From Thalassotalea euphylliae (GTDB taxonomy: Bacteria; Pseudomonadota; Gammaproteobacteria; Enterobacterales; Alteromonadaceae), in contig NZ_QUOV01000001.1 in NCBI RefSeq assembly GCF_003390395.1, forward strand, positions 3,410,001 to 3,474,000: a DNA stretch of 64,000 nt, given 5' to 3'. A model generated the notes under the pieces. That model saw only the letters and a program-made list of their open reading frames with translations. It ran no database searches and was not told the DNA's origin. The translations under genes were made by a program, and so were the position numbers. Shown here one piece after another: positions 49,602 through 58,573 of this stretch (position 1 is the first letter of the stretch; every line of letters begins with the position of its first letter).

Positions 49602-50819
49602 TTACAAGCCTAATCTCTGATATACATCACGCCTTAAGCTTTCGCTGGTAAATGCAGAAACACGAAGTAACGCACCATAACTCAGCTTGTGGTATAAAGC
49701 GTTGTCTCTGCTGATTTTTTTAATAGCATCAACCCAGGCATCGACCGCTTGATCTGAAGACAAGTTTCTAGACGAAATTTTTATTCCTGATGTATTATCA
49801 ATAATTGTGTTTGGCCCACCTAAGTCAAAACACAATACAGGAAGTGCATTCTTCATTGCTTCAAGTAAGACTAACCCTCCAGAGTCCCGTAAACTTGGAA
49901 AAGCAAATGCATCGTAATGTTGATACTCTTCAATTAGCTTTTCATGTGGAAGCCAGTTTATCCATATAATTTGTTTTTCTATATTCAAAGACTTGGCTAA
50001 CTCACACAACACCTTTTGGTCTTCACCTTTACCAATTAGGGTTAGCTCAACTCTCTCCCCCATGACATTCAATTTTTGTAGCGCTCTAAATAAAATTGGT
50101 AAGCCTTTTAAATAAACAAAACGTCCAACAAACAGTAACTTAAATTTTGTACGTCTTAATACTTTTGCCTTTACTGGTTTATCGAGTTGTTCAGTAGTTA
50201 TCGCTAATCTAACGTCAGTTTTATAATGATATCTCTTTGGTATTAAATTTTTCGTTTGACTTGAAGTAGTAAAAATTCTATCTGCATGCTTAAAAGTGCT
50301 GTGCATAAAAGGATCAAACTTAATAAAAGCATTCATTGCATCTCTAAGCGCGTCTCGCCATTTTCCTTTCGCGCTGTACCACTTCCTCAAAGCTTTTGGA
50401 GAAGACTCTCCCCCACCTACAGGACCAAATATAAAAGGAATTCCTAAGCCCCCCATAAAACTTGGTTGCCTGACACTAACAAATGTAACGTGATGTACTA
50501 GGTCGAACTTATGCTCTGCGTGATACAACTTAGCTACTTTATATGCTCCCCATTGCCACAGTAAGTAATAAAGGTGTACTAAATTGCCAACTTGCTTAAA
50601 CTTAAGAATCAAAACGGGAAGATCATAATAAATAAAGTTTATGTTATTGGCTTGGCAAGACGATTTCAAAAAGTCTTCTATTACTGGTTTATTATTTCTT
50701 CTCGTTAACACCCAAACATCATGTTCAGCATTAATATTTTCCAGTGCCCAACGCCAACCGACCTCGGCTTCAGAACCCCTGTTGGGTTCACATGCATAAG
50801 CAGATATTAAAACTTTCAC
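49602..50819 (-). CDS. Glycosyltransferase family 4
   Basis: 405 residues, GT-B type. The N-terminus AYACEPNRGSEAEVGWRWA is the common WbaZ-like or WcaL-like entry. FIFGPVGGGESSP lies near 130, KLLFVGRFVYLKGLPILF near 225 and the donor-site FPSLRDSGGLVLLEAMKNALPV near 312. Donor and linkage are unknown. It overlaps the upstream GT2 gene by 4 bp. Confidence 0.88.
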   Translation of the reverse strand: MKVLISAYACEPNRGSEAEVGWRWALENINAEHDVWVLTRRNNKPVIEDFLKSSCQANNINFIYYDLPVLILKFKQVGNLVHLYYLLWQWGAYKVAKLYHAEHKFDLVHHVTFVSVRQPSFMGGLGIPFIFGPVGGGESSPKALRKWYSAKGKWRDALRDAMNAFIKFDPFMHSTFKHADRIFTTSSQTKNLIPKRYHYKTDVRLAITTEQLDKPVKAKVLRRTKFKLLFVGRFVYLKGLPILFRALQKLNVMGERVELTLIGKGEDQKVLCELAKSLNIEKQIIWINWLPHEKLIEEYQHYDAFAFPSLRDSGGLVLLEAMKNALPVLCFDLGGPNTIIDNTSGIKISSRNLSSDQAVDAWVDAIKKISRDNALYHKLSYGALLRVSAFTSESLRRDVYQRLGL

Positions 50820-51574
50820 TTTCTCCGATAACCCATTTTTCGCATAGGTTCTACCAAGTACTTATGTTTATATACTTGCCACAAGTAGTTCAGAACCGTA
50901 GTAATTAGCCCCCCTCCGTGCATTAGCCTAGCTGCTGCTGACTCTCGATAACTTTTCTCGACATTACTGGTACTGACCCCACCAATCGACATTTTGCAGA
51001 AGGGTTTATCTATATATGTAACTTTAACTTTATCCCACACTCTCAGAACAAATTCATGATCGGCAGCGATCTTAAATCCAACACTATAATTTCCGAATTT
51101 CTCATAAACTGACCTTCTAACAAACATTGAAGGATGAGCAACTTTCATTTTCTTCATTAGGTGCTTTTTTTCTGTATCTATCCCCACTTGCCAAACAAAA
51201 TTCCCTTCTGAATCTACTTGTTCGACTAGCCCATGGCAAATATCTGCATCATATTTTTCTATTGCTTTAACTGAATCGTCTATTACCTTAGTGTTATGAT
51301 AATAGTCGTCAGCATTGAGAATATGAATAACATCACCACTTGCGGCAGCAATTCCCTTATTAAAAGCATCATATATTCCCGCATCTAGTTCTGAGATAAG
51401 TCGAACCCCCATTTTATTCACTATACACTGTGTACCATCTGTAGAGTCCCCATCAATGACTATATGCTCTATGTCAACATAACTTTGATTTTGTACAGAA
51501 CGAATACATCTTTCTATTGTCTTAGCGCCGTTTAATACGGGGGTAACTACAGTAACTTTAATTTTTTTGGCCAT
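50816..51574 (-). CDS. Glycosyltransferase family 2 (WcaA-like, GT-A)
   Basis: 252 residues. It starts VTVVTPVLNGAKTIERCI; VIDGDSTDGTQ and SELDAGIYDAFNKGI supply the nucleotide site, and HILNADDYY (about 85) the DxD-like metal site. AHPSMFVRRSVYEKFG near 145 is typical of colanic-acid type GT2 enzymes. It probably adds a sugar to the lipid-linked intermediate in the cytosol. It overlaps genes on both sides (17 bp upstream, 4 bp downstream). Confidence 0.9.
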   Translation of the reverse strand: MAKKIKVTVVTPVLNGAKTIERCIRSVQNQSYVDIEHIVIDGDSTDGTQCIVNKMGVRLISELDAGIYDAFNKGIAAASGDVIHILNADDYYHNTKVIDDSVKAIEKYDADICHGLVEQVDSEGNFVWQVGIDTEKKHLMKKMKVAHPSMFVRRSVYEKFGNYSVGFKIAADHEFVLRVWDKVKVTYIDKPFCKMSIGGVSTSNVEKSYRESAAARLMHGGGLITTVLNYLWQVYKHKYLVEPMRKMGYRRK

Positions 51575-52898
51575 AGCTCAGCTTGGACTCATTACGAGTT
51601 GTTAATCGCCTTGACATATAATTCACTAAAATACCTACTGTCTCATTAACTGCATCATCTATATTTTTAGAAGTGTCAACTACATAAGCATTAGGAAGTT
51701 GTTCAAACAACTCTAAATACGCATCTCTTTGACGTCGGCTCTCTTCTATACTAACTTCTTGCTTTCTCTCTTGTAGGACCTCGGCTGGGGCGTCCATTAG
51801 AATGAATAAATCAGGATTAGGAACAATTTTCCCTAGTAAAGTTAAACACCAATTGGGGCCTTTATGTCGATAGCGAATAGGGTCAACCATTAGATCTTGA
51901 TAATAACGATCAAACATTACTAACCTTGACTTAACCAATAATGGAAGTACTTTAACTAAATAACCAATAAAATAGTCACCAACTAGATAGCAGAGCTTCA
52001 TAAGAGAGCCCAAATAGCCCCTTGCTTTACTCTTATGAGGATCACTTACGACAGAGTAACCAGATTGGCTGCTTTTATTTGCTAAATTTGGTCGAAAATG
52101 AATGTACTCCACTCCCCTAAAAGAATTCTTTAAAAGAGGAGTCGATAGGCTGATAATAGTGCTCTTACCACTTCCATCAGGCCCCATAAAAACAACATGC
52201 AAGCCAGTTCGCTTTGATAGCCTAAATGCAATGCGTTTTATATTATAAAATAATCTTTCAAAATCAAAAGACTGTTGACTTGCTAACTCTTCAAATAGAG
52301 CTTCTGATATGCTCTCAAAACCTACCATATCTTTTTGTTTAAAACACAAAGCAACATCGCTGCCCTTTGCTTTCCATAGCTGTTGCAAAGCTGAATCTAT
52401 GTTTCTTTCTTGAGCGTTATAAAGCGAAACTAAATAATCGAACTCTAATTTTGAAATTGCCTTTTTATCAATCTTCTTAATTAAGTAAAACAAAAAAGCA
52501 CTATGATTATTTGGTTCAAAATATCCATTCGGGCTACGTTCTCTATGTTTAATTACAGAAGTGAAGTCTACATTTAACTTACCTTTTACCTTCCACGTAG
52601 GATATTTGAGTAGGTCCGGGCCAGGAAAAATATATGTAGCACCTTCTAATTTGAAAGCAATATCATATCTTACCCCTGTTGCATGAAACGTTTTTCCTAC
52701 CAAAAGGAGTTGATAATGCTGACAAAAAGTTTTGACAGCTTCATCAAATCTGGGTTCATTTGGTGAATAAACGTCTAGATCCCCACGTAAGAGTTTATCT
52801 CCAGTAGGGGAACCAAAAAACACATAGTCAACACCTTTTATTTCTAAGTGTTTTGCAAATTTGGTAATAATGTCTTGCAGTGCATCAGCGAGCTCCAT
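51558..52898 (-). CDS. Two-domain protein: nucleotidyltransferase-like N-terminus and thymidylate-kinase-like C-terminus
   Basis: 446 residues. The N-terminal 190 carry FFGSPTGDKLLRGDLDVYS, a GS-x(9)-DxD pattern as in nucleotidyltransferase folds. From about 230 the protein becomes a P-loop kinase of the thymidylate-kinase fold: Walker A MGPDGSGKST, the DR(Y) motif in MFDRYYQDLM, a lid-like RKQEVSIEESRRQ and LFILMDAPAEV. Similar two-part proteins occur in polysaccharide loci, but I know of no proven function. True dTMP kinase is elsewhere in such genomes and half as long. It overlaps both neighbours. Confidence 0.7.
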   Translation of the reverse strand: MELADALQDIITKFAKHLEIKGVDYVFFGSPTGDKLLRGDLDVYSPNEPRFDEAVKTFCQHYQLLLVGKTFHATGVRYDIAFKLEGATYIFPGPDLLKYPTWKVKGKLNVDFTSVIKHRERSPNGYFEPNNHSAFLFYLIKKIDKKAISKLEFDYLVSLYNAQERNIDSALQQLWKAKGSDVALCFKQKDMVGFESISEALFEELASQQSFDFERLFYNIKRIAFRLSKRTGLHVVFMGPDGSGKSTIISLSTPLLKNSFRGVEYIHFRPNLANKSSQSGYSVVSDPHKSKARGYLGSLMKLCYLVGDYFIGYLVKVLPLLVKSRLVMFDRYYQDLMVDPIRYRHKGPNWCLTLLGKIVPNPDLFILMDAPAEVLQERKQEVSIEESRRQRDAYLELFEQLPNAYVVDTSKNIDDAVNETVGILVNYMSRRLTTRNESKLSYGQKN

Positions 52899-54144
52899 CT
52901 CTTATTCCCTTGTAAAAACTAATAAATAAAACTAACAGCATTAAGACATTAGTTACTGAAAGACCAACTAAAACTCCCTTAATATTAAATTCGCTGACTA
53001 AAAAATAGCTTGTTAATAATGTAAATAGGGCGGCAATACCATATGCATAAAAAACAGCATTCACTCGCTCTATTGCTCTCAAGCCAATTCGGAGAGGAAA
53101 TGCCAAAAACATAAGGACGTAAAGGCATGCATACCACATCAAAACCCAATCGTACTCTGTAAACTCCTTTCCATAAAGCAACATTAGCAAACTGTTTGCA
53201 TTCATTGCGATTAACATACTAATAATACCCGTTGCTACACTTCCCAGAATCAGTACCTTTTTCAAGAAAGTTGAAAGTGCGTTGCTACCAAATTTATCAA
53301 GAATAACCCCTGCCCTAGTCGGTAAATAGTTCTCCAATGCCTGAAAAAGTACATGAGTTACACCTAGTATATTTTGGGCAGACTTGACAACACCAACAGC
53401 ATACGCTCCCAAAATATTGCCAGCTACGACAATAAAAAAATTATTACTGCAAAATTGTAATATGGTTGATGCTAGCATCCACTTCGCACTTCCCCAATTT
53501 CTATGCCATACAAATTTAACTCCATTGAATCCATAGGTTTTATGTTCGCACAAGAGAAAACCAACAATACTAGCGCCACCATAGGCTAAGCTCATCATGT
53601 AAAAAACATCTATTAAAGAAAGCTTATTGTCGAATTTCAGTTGAACAGTTAAATAAAAAGCAATGATTGCAAAGCATAAACAGCTATTGAAAAAAGCAGC
53701 TCTAACCCTACTACGCGCATAAAAGTATCGCCGAAAGAACTCTTGCATAAGATTACAAAACGTTAAAACTGCAAGTAATTTAATTTCTGTAGATGAGAGA
53801 CCGCTCCAAAGCGTTACCAAGCTAGATAAAGAAAGCAATGCAATAAAAACACTGATTCCACAGCTAACTAAAAAGCTAAGCATTAGTGTTCCACAATAGT
53901 AATTAGCAACGTTATGTGCCTTTAATTTCGGACTGATCGAGAGCATTGGAGACACTATAATTGAAACAAAAATACCATTAAAAAATTGTGTAGCAAGCCA
54001 TGTAATTACATAAACACCGTACAACTCCAACCCTAGCAACCTTGCCAGTATTATCGCTAACAAAAAATTGCTGCCACTAACCACAGCTTGATCTAGTAAT
54101 GCCCAATTAAAAGCAGCATATTTTTTTATGCTTATTTTCATCAT
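52885..54144 (-). CDS. Oligosaccharide flippase (Wzx-like) of the second EPS locus
   Basis: About 419-431 residues with 12-14 hydrophobic segments and the family entry FLLAIILARLLGLELYGVYVI. It belongs to the Polysacc_synt/MATE-like flippases and should move the completed repeat unit across the inner membrane. The MMKISIK start at 54144 gives a typical N-terminus; a GTG at 54180 is also open. Neither has a clear ribosome-binding site. It is the first gene of the AT-rich assembly operon running down to fcl. Confidence 0.87.
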   Translation of the reverse strand: MMKISIKKYAAFNWALLDQAVVSGSNFLLAIILARLLGLELYGVYVITWLATQFFNGIFVSIIVSPMLSISPKLKAHNVANYYCGTLMLSFLVSCGISVFIALLSLSSLVTLWSGLSSTEIKLLAVLTFCNLMQEFFRRYFYARSRVRAAFFNSCLCFAIIAFYLTVQLKFDNKLSLIDVFYMMSLAYGGASIVGFLLCEHKTYGFNGVKFVWHRNWGSAKWMLASTILQFCSNNFFIVVAGNILGAYAVGVVKSAQNILGVTHVLFQALENYLPTRAGVILDKFGSNALSTFLKKVLILGSVATGIISMLIAMNANSLLMLLYGKEFTEYDWVLMWYACLYVLMFLAFPLRIGLRAIERVNAVFYAYGIAALFTLLTSYFLVSEFNIKGVLVGLSVTNVLMLLVLFISFYKGIRDGAR

Positions 54145-54479
54145 TTTTTTCGAGAGTTTTGCGTCTTTTAACCCCAGCACTTAAACTAAACTTATATGAT
54201 ATGCTTACCTAAATAGATAAAAATTAAAAGGATTATTAGTGTCACTAAATTTAATCAGAATATGTCCAGTTTTTTTACAGAAGTACATAAAAAAATAGAA
54301 AGCCAAAAACAAAAAACAAAATAAAACAAGGAAAACAAAAGCTTAATAAAAAGGGTATCTTTCTTGCTTGTATTTTAAAGTACAGTGTTCTATGCAATAG
54401 GGTCAAACTTAAACATCTTTAAACATTGTAAAAAGTTATAGAGCAGTCAATGTCGTTAGTTTAAAGGAATATGTAGTAT
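54145..54479. other. Divergent intergenic region, very AT-rich
   Basis: It must contain the promoter of the minus-strand assembly operon and that of the PEP-CTERM-like gene. No convincing -35/-10 pair or sigma-54 site was found on either strand. Confidence 0.4.
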
Positions 54480-55190
54480 ATGAATAAACTCATCGTTAGT
54501 ACGTTGTTAACAGTTGTAGTAATAACTCAGAGTGCATTTGCCACCATTATCCATGTAGCCCCCACATCATTAAATATGAACTCACTAGAAAGTGACTTCG
54601 ACGTATTTTTGATTGAAGAGCGTCAAAATTTTACACTTACTGATGACCTTGTGGTTGATCAATTAGTCGATTTAAATAGCCTAACACCAGAACAAAATGC
54701 GTTTGGTGAGATAATAGGTCATGGAACTGCTATCAATAGCTTTCTGTTTCATGCTGATGCAGTGGGCTCTAATGCTGGGGCAAATACTATAAGGTTTTAT
54801 AACGAAACATTTGTGTTTGACACAGAAATATTAGCCCTTATATGGACAGGACCTGACAACTCTCAATTTGAAGATGGTAAGCAGCTGTTAACCGAAAGTG
54901 ATTACCTTGCAAATATTGATTACTTTACAATAACAGGGCCTGAAGGACAGGACGTAAATGGAAACAAAGGTGTAGGAAGGGGTTTAGAGTCTTCAATATT
55001 CCAAGGTACAGATGATTTCTTCAGGATAAGTAATGACCTGAGAACTATTGAAGTTGATTTCAAAGTTGCTCCTAAGTGGGCTGATCAATTGCGTGTCATA
55101 ACTGCTGTCGAAGTTCCAGTCCCCTCAACTATACCAATTATTTTATCGTCGCTCTGTTTAATGATATTTTTTCGTATAAAATCAACTTAA
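54480..55190 (+). CDS. Secreted protein with PEP-CTERM-like C-terminal sorting signal
   Basis: 236 residues. The signal peptide (about 1-22) ends in QSAFA. The body is acidic with no recognised domain. The C-terminus has the tripartite sorting form: VPVPST, a hydrophobic helix, then a short basic end (FFRIKST). The usual motif is P-E-P; here the middle residue is Val, a known variant. Exosortase (EpsH/XrtA) removes such tails and sends the protein to the surface, and these proteins usually travel with EPS loci. No exosortase gene is in the window, so it must be elsewhere if the tail is used. Function unknown. Confidence 0.72.
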   Translation: MNKLIVSTLLTVVVITQSAFATIIHVAPTSLNMNSLESDFDVFLIEERQNFTLTDDLVVDQLVDLNSLTPEQNAFGEIIGHGTAINSFLFHADAVGSNAGANTIRFYNETFVFDTEILALIWTGPDNSQFEDGKQLLTESDYLANIDYFTITGPEGQDVNGNKGVGRGLESSIFQGTDDFFRISNDLRTIEVDFKVAPKWADQLRVITAVEVPVPSTIPIILSSLCLMIFFRIKST

Positions 55191-55299
55191 ATTTTTCGTA
55201 AAAGAACAATAAAAATAACAACACAATGAAGCGATACTAACAGAAAGCATAACAAAAAAGGTAATGTAATAGTTATCTAAGTTTGTTACTTTTAAAGTA

Positions 55300-55980
55300 T
55301 TGTTAGTGTATTTATTGGAAACAAACTTGCCCCAGTGGTTTAAAACTATTTGTTTAGTTTTTTCTTTATTTACATCTCTTCAAATATTCAGTAGCAACGA
55401 CTCTAATTTGTTCATTGCTGCTGATGTCATCAATCAGGTAAAAAAAAATTACGGTCAAGACGCTAAAGAACGTGTTACTCGTTGGCGTGATATCGTATCT
55501 GAATACCAAAACGACTCCGAAAAAGAAAAGCTTCACACCGTTAATCGTTTTTTCAACCAATTGCGCTTTGTTGATGACAACCAAGTGTGGGGACAAAAAG
55601 ACTACTGGGCTACGCCGGTCGAGTTTTTAGGAAAGAACGCAGGCGATTGCGAGGATTTCAGTATCGCAAAGTACTTTACGCTCACTGCGCTTGGTGTTCC
55701 AAAAGAGAAATTACGACTCATGTACGTGCAAGCACTATCCATCAAGCAAGCTCATATGGTGTTGGCCTATTTTGAAACACCTGATGCGATGCCGCTGCTT
55801 TTGGACAATTTGAACAAACGTATTTTACCCGCAAACTTAAGGCGTGACCTAAAACCAGTGTATAGTTTCAATGGTGATGGCCTATGGGCAGCTAAAGCTC
55901 AAGGACGTGGTAAAAAGCTAAGAAATACAGGACATGGCATGTGGGAAAACATGCTAGTTAGAATCGAACAAGGCAAATAA
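55300..55980 (+). CDS. lapG: LapG-type periplasmic cysteine protease (transglutaminase-like)
   Basis: 226 residues. A hydrophobic N-terminus (about 13-30) is followed by the BTLCP protease fold. The triad is readable: Cys117 in AGDCEDFS, His152 in QAHMVLAY and Asp169 in LLLDNL, numbered from the TTG at 55300. LapG cleaves the N-terminal region of LapA-like adhesins and so releases cells from biofilms, unless sequestered by LapD. The start is uncertain: TTG 55300, GTG 55306 and TTG 55315 are all possible and none has a clear ribosome-binding site. The lapD gene follows after 22 bp. Confidence 0.92.
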   Translation: MLVYLLETNLPQWFKTICLVFSLFTSLQIFSSNDSNLFIAADVINQVKKNYGQDAKERVTRWRDIVSEYQNDSEKEKLHTVNRFFNQLRFVDDNQVWGQKDYWATPVEFLGKNAGDCEDFSIAKYFTLTALGVPKEKLRLMYVQALSIKQAHMVLAYFETPDAMPLLLDNLNKRILPANLRRDLKPVYSFNGDGLWAAKAQGRGKKLRNTGHGMWENMLVRIEQGK

Positions 55981-56002
55981 CAACAATAAAGATGAGATTG
56001 AA

Positions 56003-57928
56003 ATGAGTTTATCTAAACAGCTTTATTTAGGATTAGCTTCAATACTGCTGCTGATTTTCGCAGCGACATTGTGGATTAATGTCGCCAGCACCAAGGATTT
56101 TATTAGCCAGCAACTAGCGGTTCACGCACAAGACGCCGCCACTTCTTTAGGTCACACCATTCAAAGCGATTCTGAAGCTGCAAACGATCCTGAGTTGTAT
56201 CAGGCTATCGCCGAGGTGAGAATTAACGTTATATTCGATAGTGGTTATTACCAATATATTCGCTTAACCGATCAACAATCAAAACTACTATACCAATTAG
56301 AGAATCCGAGTGCTGATGAAACCATTCCAGCTTGGTTTACCGCGATGTTCCCAATCCAAACACCTACTGGTAGTACTGAATTTTTGATCAATTGGCAAAG
56401 CCCTAGAACCATTACCTTGGCAACTCACCCAGGTTATGCTTATCAACAGTTGTGGACGAGTGCTAAGGCAATATCAATAATGGTATTTGGATTATTCTTG
56501 CTCACGGGTGGTTTAGTATTTTGGCTACTGAATACCATTACTAAACCAATTCATCGCGCTGCTAAACAAGCAGATGAAATTTGCCAAGGCAACTTTATTC
56601 AAGTTACTGATATTCCCAAACCTCGCGAACTTAGCTTATTTGTTAATGCAATGAATCGCATGTCATATATTCTAAAAAACATGTTTGCGGAGTTAAGCCA
56701 GCAAAGTGAGAAATACCGTCAATTTGCGTTTGTTGATGAACTAACACAGCTACCTAATCGAAGAGCTTTTAACAATCAGCTTTCAGCTTTATTTACCGCA
56801 CAAGAAGCGAGCTCAGAGGGACACCTGCTGATTATTCACTTAACAGGGCTAAGTGATGTGAATAAATCACTTGGTTATGCTGCTGGCGATGAGTACGTTA
56901 AACAAGCCGCCACTATATCAACTAAAATCACACATGAGTCGCAAACGCTATTTCGAATTAGTGGTTCAGATCTCGCGGTAATCTCTAAAGGTACGAACCA
57001 AGCAGAAATTCAGCAATTGGCAGAGCAGCTAACTGAATATTTTAGTCAAGCCCCTAGTCGCCATAACGTTAGTGCCTTTGCTCATATTGGCGTTAGTGCC
57101 ATTAATAGTAATGGATCTGCCACTGATGTACTTGCCGCAGCAGACAGCGCTTTAAAAGAAGCGACAACGAACGCAAACGGTTGGGCACTGGCTCAAGATA
57201 TGGTAATTCCTCAAGAAAACCTTGATTGGCAAACCTATGTTCAACAGTTATTGGCAGAGGAAACGTTAGATCTGGTTTTCCAACCTATTTGTGATAACGC
57301 AAAAAATACAAGTCAGCTTGAGGTATTCGCTAGGTTGTCAGATGCCAACCGCGAAGTTTCAATGGCACAGCTTTTTCTAGTCGCGGAAAAATACCAACTA
57401 ACTACCGAGCTTGATAAATTAATTATTGAGCAAGGCCTTAAAGCAGCTCAGCAAAGTGACTTAACACTAGCTCTTAATATCAGCCGCGCTTCATTGCGCA
57501 GTGACGAGTTTATCAATTGGTTGTTAGCTAAGCTTACAGCTCAGCCTCAATTGTGTGGCGCTTTGTGCTTTGAAATAAGTGAACAAAGCTTGCAGGCGAA
57601 TGCGCCAAGAATTATTGAGCTAATCAAGGCATTAAAACAACTTGGCTGTGCCATTACACTTGAACACTTCGGTGCAACAACTCAGTCGTTTTCTTTCTTG
57701 ATGCAAATTAAACCTGATAATGTCAAAGTTGATGGCAGCTACACCCAACAACTCGCCCTTTCAAATGAAAATCAATTGTTTGTGCAGTCGCTGATCAATA
57801 TTGCTCACAATCTCAATATAAAGGTAATTGCTGAGCTTATTGAAACACAACAGCAGCTAGATATTTTGCAGTCGCTATTTTGTGATTACTACCAAGGTTA
57901 TTTTGTAGGCAAACCCGAAGCAAAATAA
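56003..57928 (+). CDS. lapD: LapD-type c-di-GMP receptor with degenerate GGDEF and EAL domains
   Basis: 641 residues. The first membrane helix (about 8-28) precedes a periplasmic LapD_MoxY domain (about 30-152), a second helix (about 155-177) and HAMP (to about 230). The GGDEF domain (about 245-385) has its active-site position reading ISGSDLAVI. The EAL domain (about 405-635) has EVFARL in place of EALLRW. Both enzymatic signatures are lost, as expected for LapD, which binds c-di-GMP through the EAL domain and then holds LapG at the periplasmic side. Paired with lapG upstream. Low c-di-GMP should free LapG. Confidence 0.92.
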   Translation: MSLSKQLYLGLASILLLIFAATLWINVASTKDFISQQLAVHAQDAATSLGHTIQSDSEAANDPELYQAIAEVRINVIFDSGYYQYIRLTDQQSKLLYQLENPSADETIPAWFTAMFPIQTPTGSTEFLINWQSPRTITLATHPGYAYQQLWTSAKAISIMVFGLFLLTGGLVFWLLNTITKPIHRAAKQADEICQGNFIQVTDIPKPRELSLFVNAMNRMSYILKNMFAELSQQSEKYRQFAFVDELTQLPNRRAFNNQLSALFTAQEASSEGHLLIIHLTGLSDVNKSLGYAAGDEYVKQAATISTKITHESQTLFRISGSDLAVISKGTNQAEIQQLAEQLTEYFSQAPSRHNVSAFAHIGVSAINSNGSATDVLAAADSALKEATTNANGWALAQDMVIPQENLDWQTYVQQLLAEETLDLVFQPICDNAKNTSQLEVFARLSDANREVSMAQLFLVAEKYQLTTELDKLIIEQGLKAAQQSDLTLALNISRASLRSDEFINWLLAKLTAQPQLCGALCFEISEQSLQANAPRIIELIKALKQLGCAITLEHFGATTQSFSFLMQIKPDNVKVDGSYTQQLALSNENQLFVQSLINIAHNLNIKVIAELIETQQQLDILQSLFCDYYQGYFVGKPEAK

Positions 57929-58032
57929 AGAAAACTTAAACATAGCTCAGACAATTTGTTGATTTTTTAAACATTCGTTTATAAAATTACGAGATGTTCT
58001 TTGCTTTATTAAGAGCAACGCTGGAGAAAAAG

Positions 58033-58500
58033 ATGAAGAAAGCAATTTTAGGGACGACGCTATTTCTTGGTATTACCAGTATGGCAGTTGTAGCACAAGA
58101 CAGTGCTGAATTAACCGACGCAACAGCTATCAATTGTAGTGATTTCACTTCCCCAATTGTCAGTGCGATTAACGAGCAAGTCAATTTAAATGAAGTATTA
58201 ACAACATACTTAACCTCGTGTTCAAGCGTTGCCGATCAAATCATTGAAGTGGCGATCAACAATTCGCAACCAGAGCAACATCAAGCAATTATGCAAGCGG
58301 CGGCAGATACAAACTTGATGCAGCCAGCAGACATTTTGCTAGCAGCCATTGCCGGTGGTGGTGATCCAGCAACCCTTTCTGAGCCAACAGCAGCAGGAAA
58401 CTCGGCGATTGTGCCAGCTTCTGCGGCAACAGCCCCGCCAGTTATTGGTGGCCGTAATGGCGGAACTGGTGATTCAACCAACGCAGCTTCTGCAAACTAA
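58033..58500 (+). CDS. Small secreted protein of unknown function
   Basis: 155 residues. The ATG at 58033 has GGAG 6 nt upstream; a start at 57994 would overlap the space after lapD and lacks such a site. A signal peptide (about 1-21, ending VVAQD) leads to a helical middle with two Cys (AINCSDF, TSCSSVAD) and a Gly/Ala/Pro/Thr-rich C-terminus. The sequence suggests an exported protein with a flexible tail. A terminator follows 14 bp after the stop. It stands between lapD and the ligase gene. No family recognised. Confidence 0.7.
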   Translation: MKKAILGTTLFLGITSMAVVAQDSAELTDATAINCSDFTSPIVSAINEQVNLNEVLTTYLTSCSSVADQIIEVAINNSQPEQHQAIMQAAADTNLMQPADILLAAIAGGGDPATLSEPTAAGNSAIVPASAATAPPVIGGRNGGTGDSTNAASAN

Positions 58501-58513
58501 CTTTATCATTTTT

Positions 58514-58541
58514 AAAAAAGGCCCTAAACTGGGCCTTTTTT
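58514..58541 (+). terminator. Rho-independent terminator
   Basis: AAAAAAGGCCC, a 6-7 nt loop, then GGGCC and a six-T run, 14 bp after the small secreted protein gene. Confidence 0.9.
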
Positions 58542-58573
58542 AATGCCCTCAATAAATAAAAGATTACTCTAGC

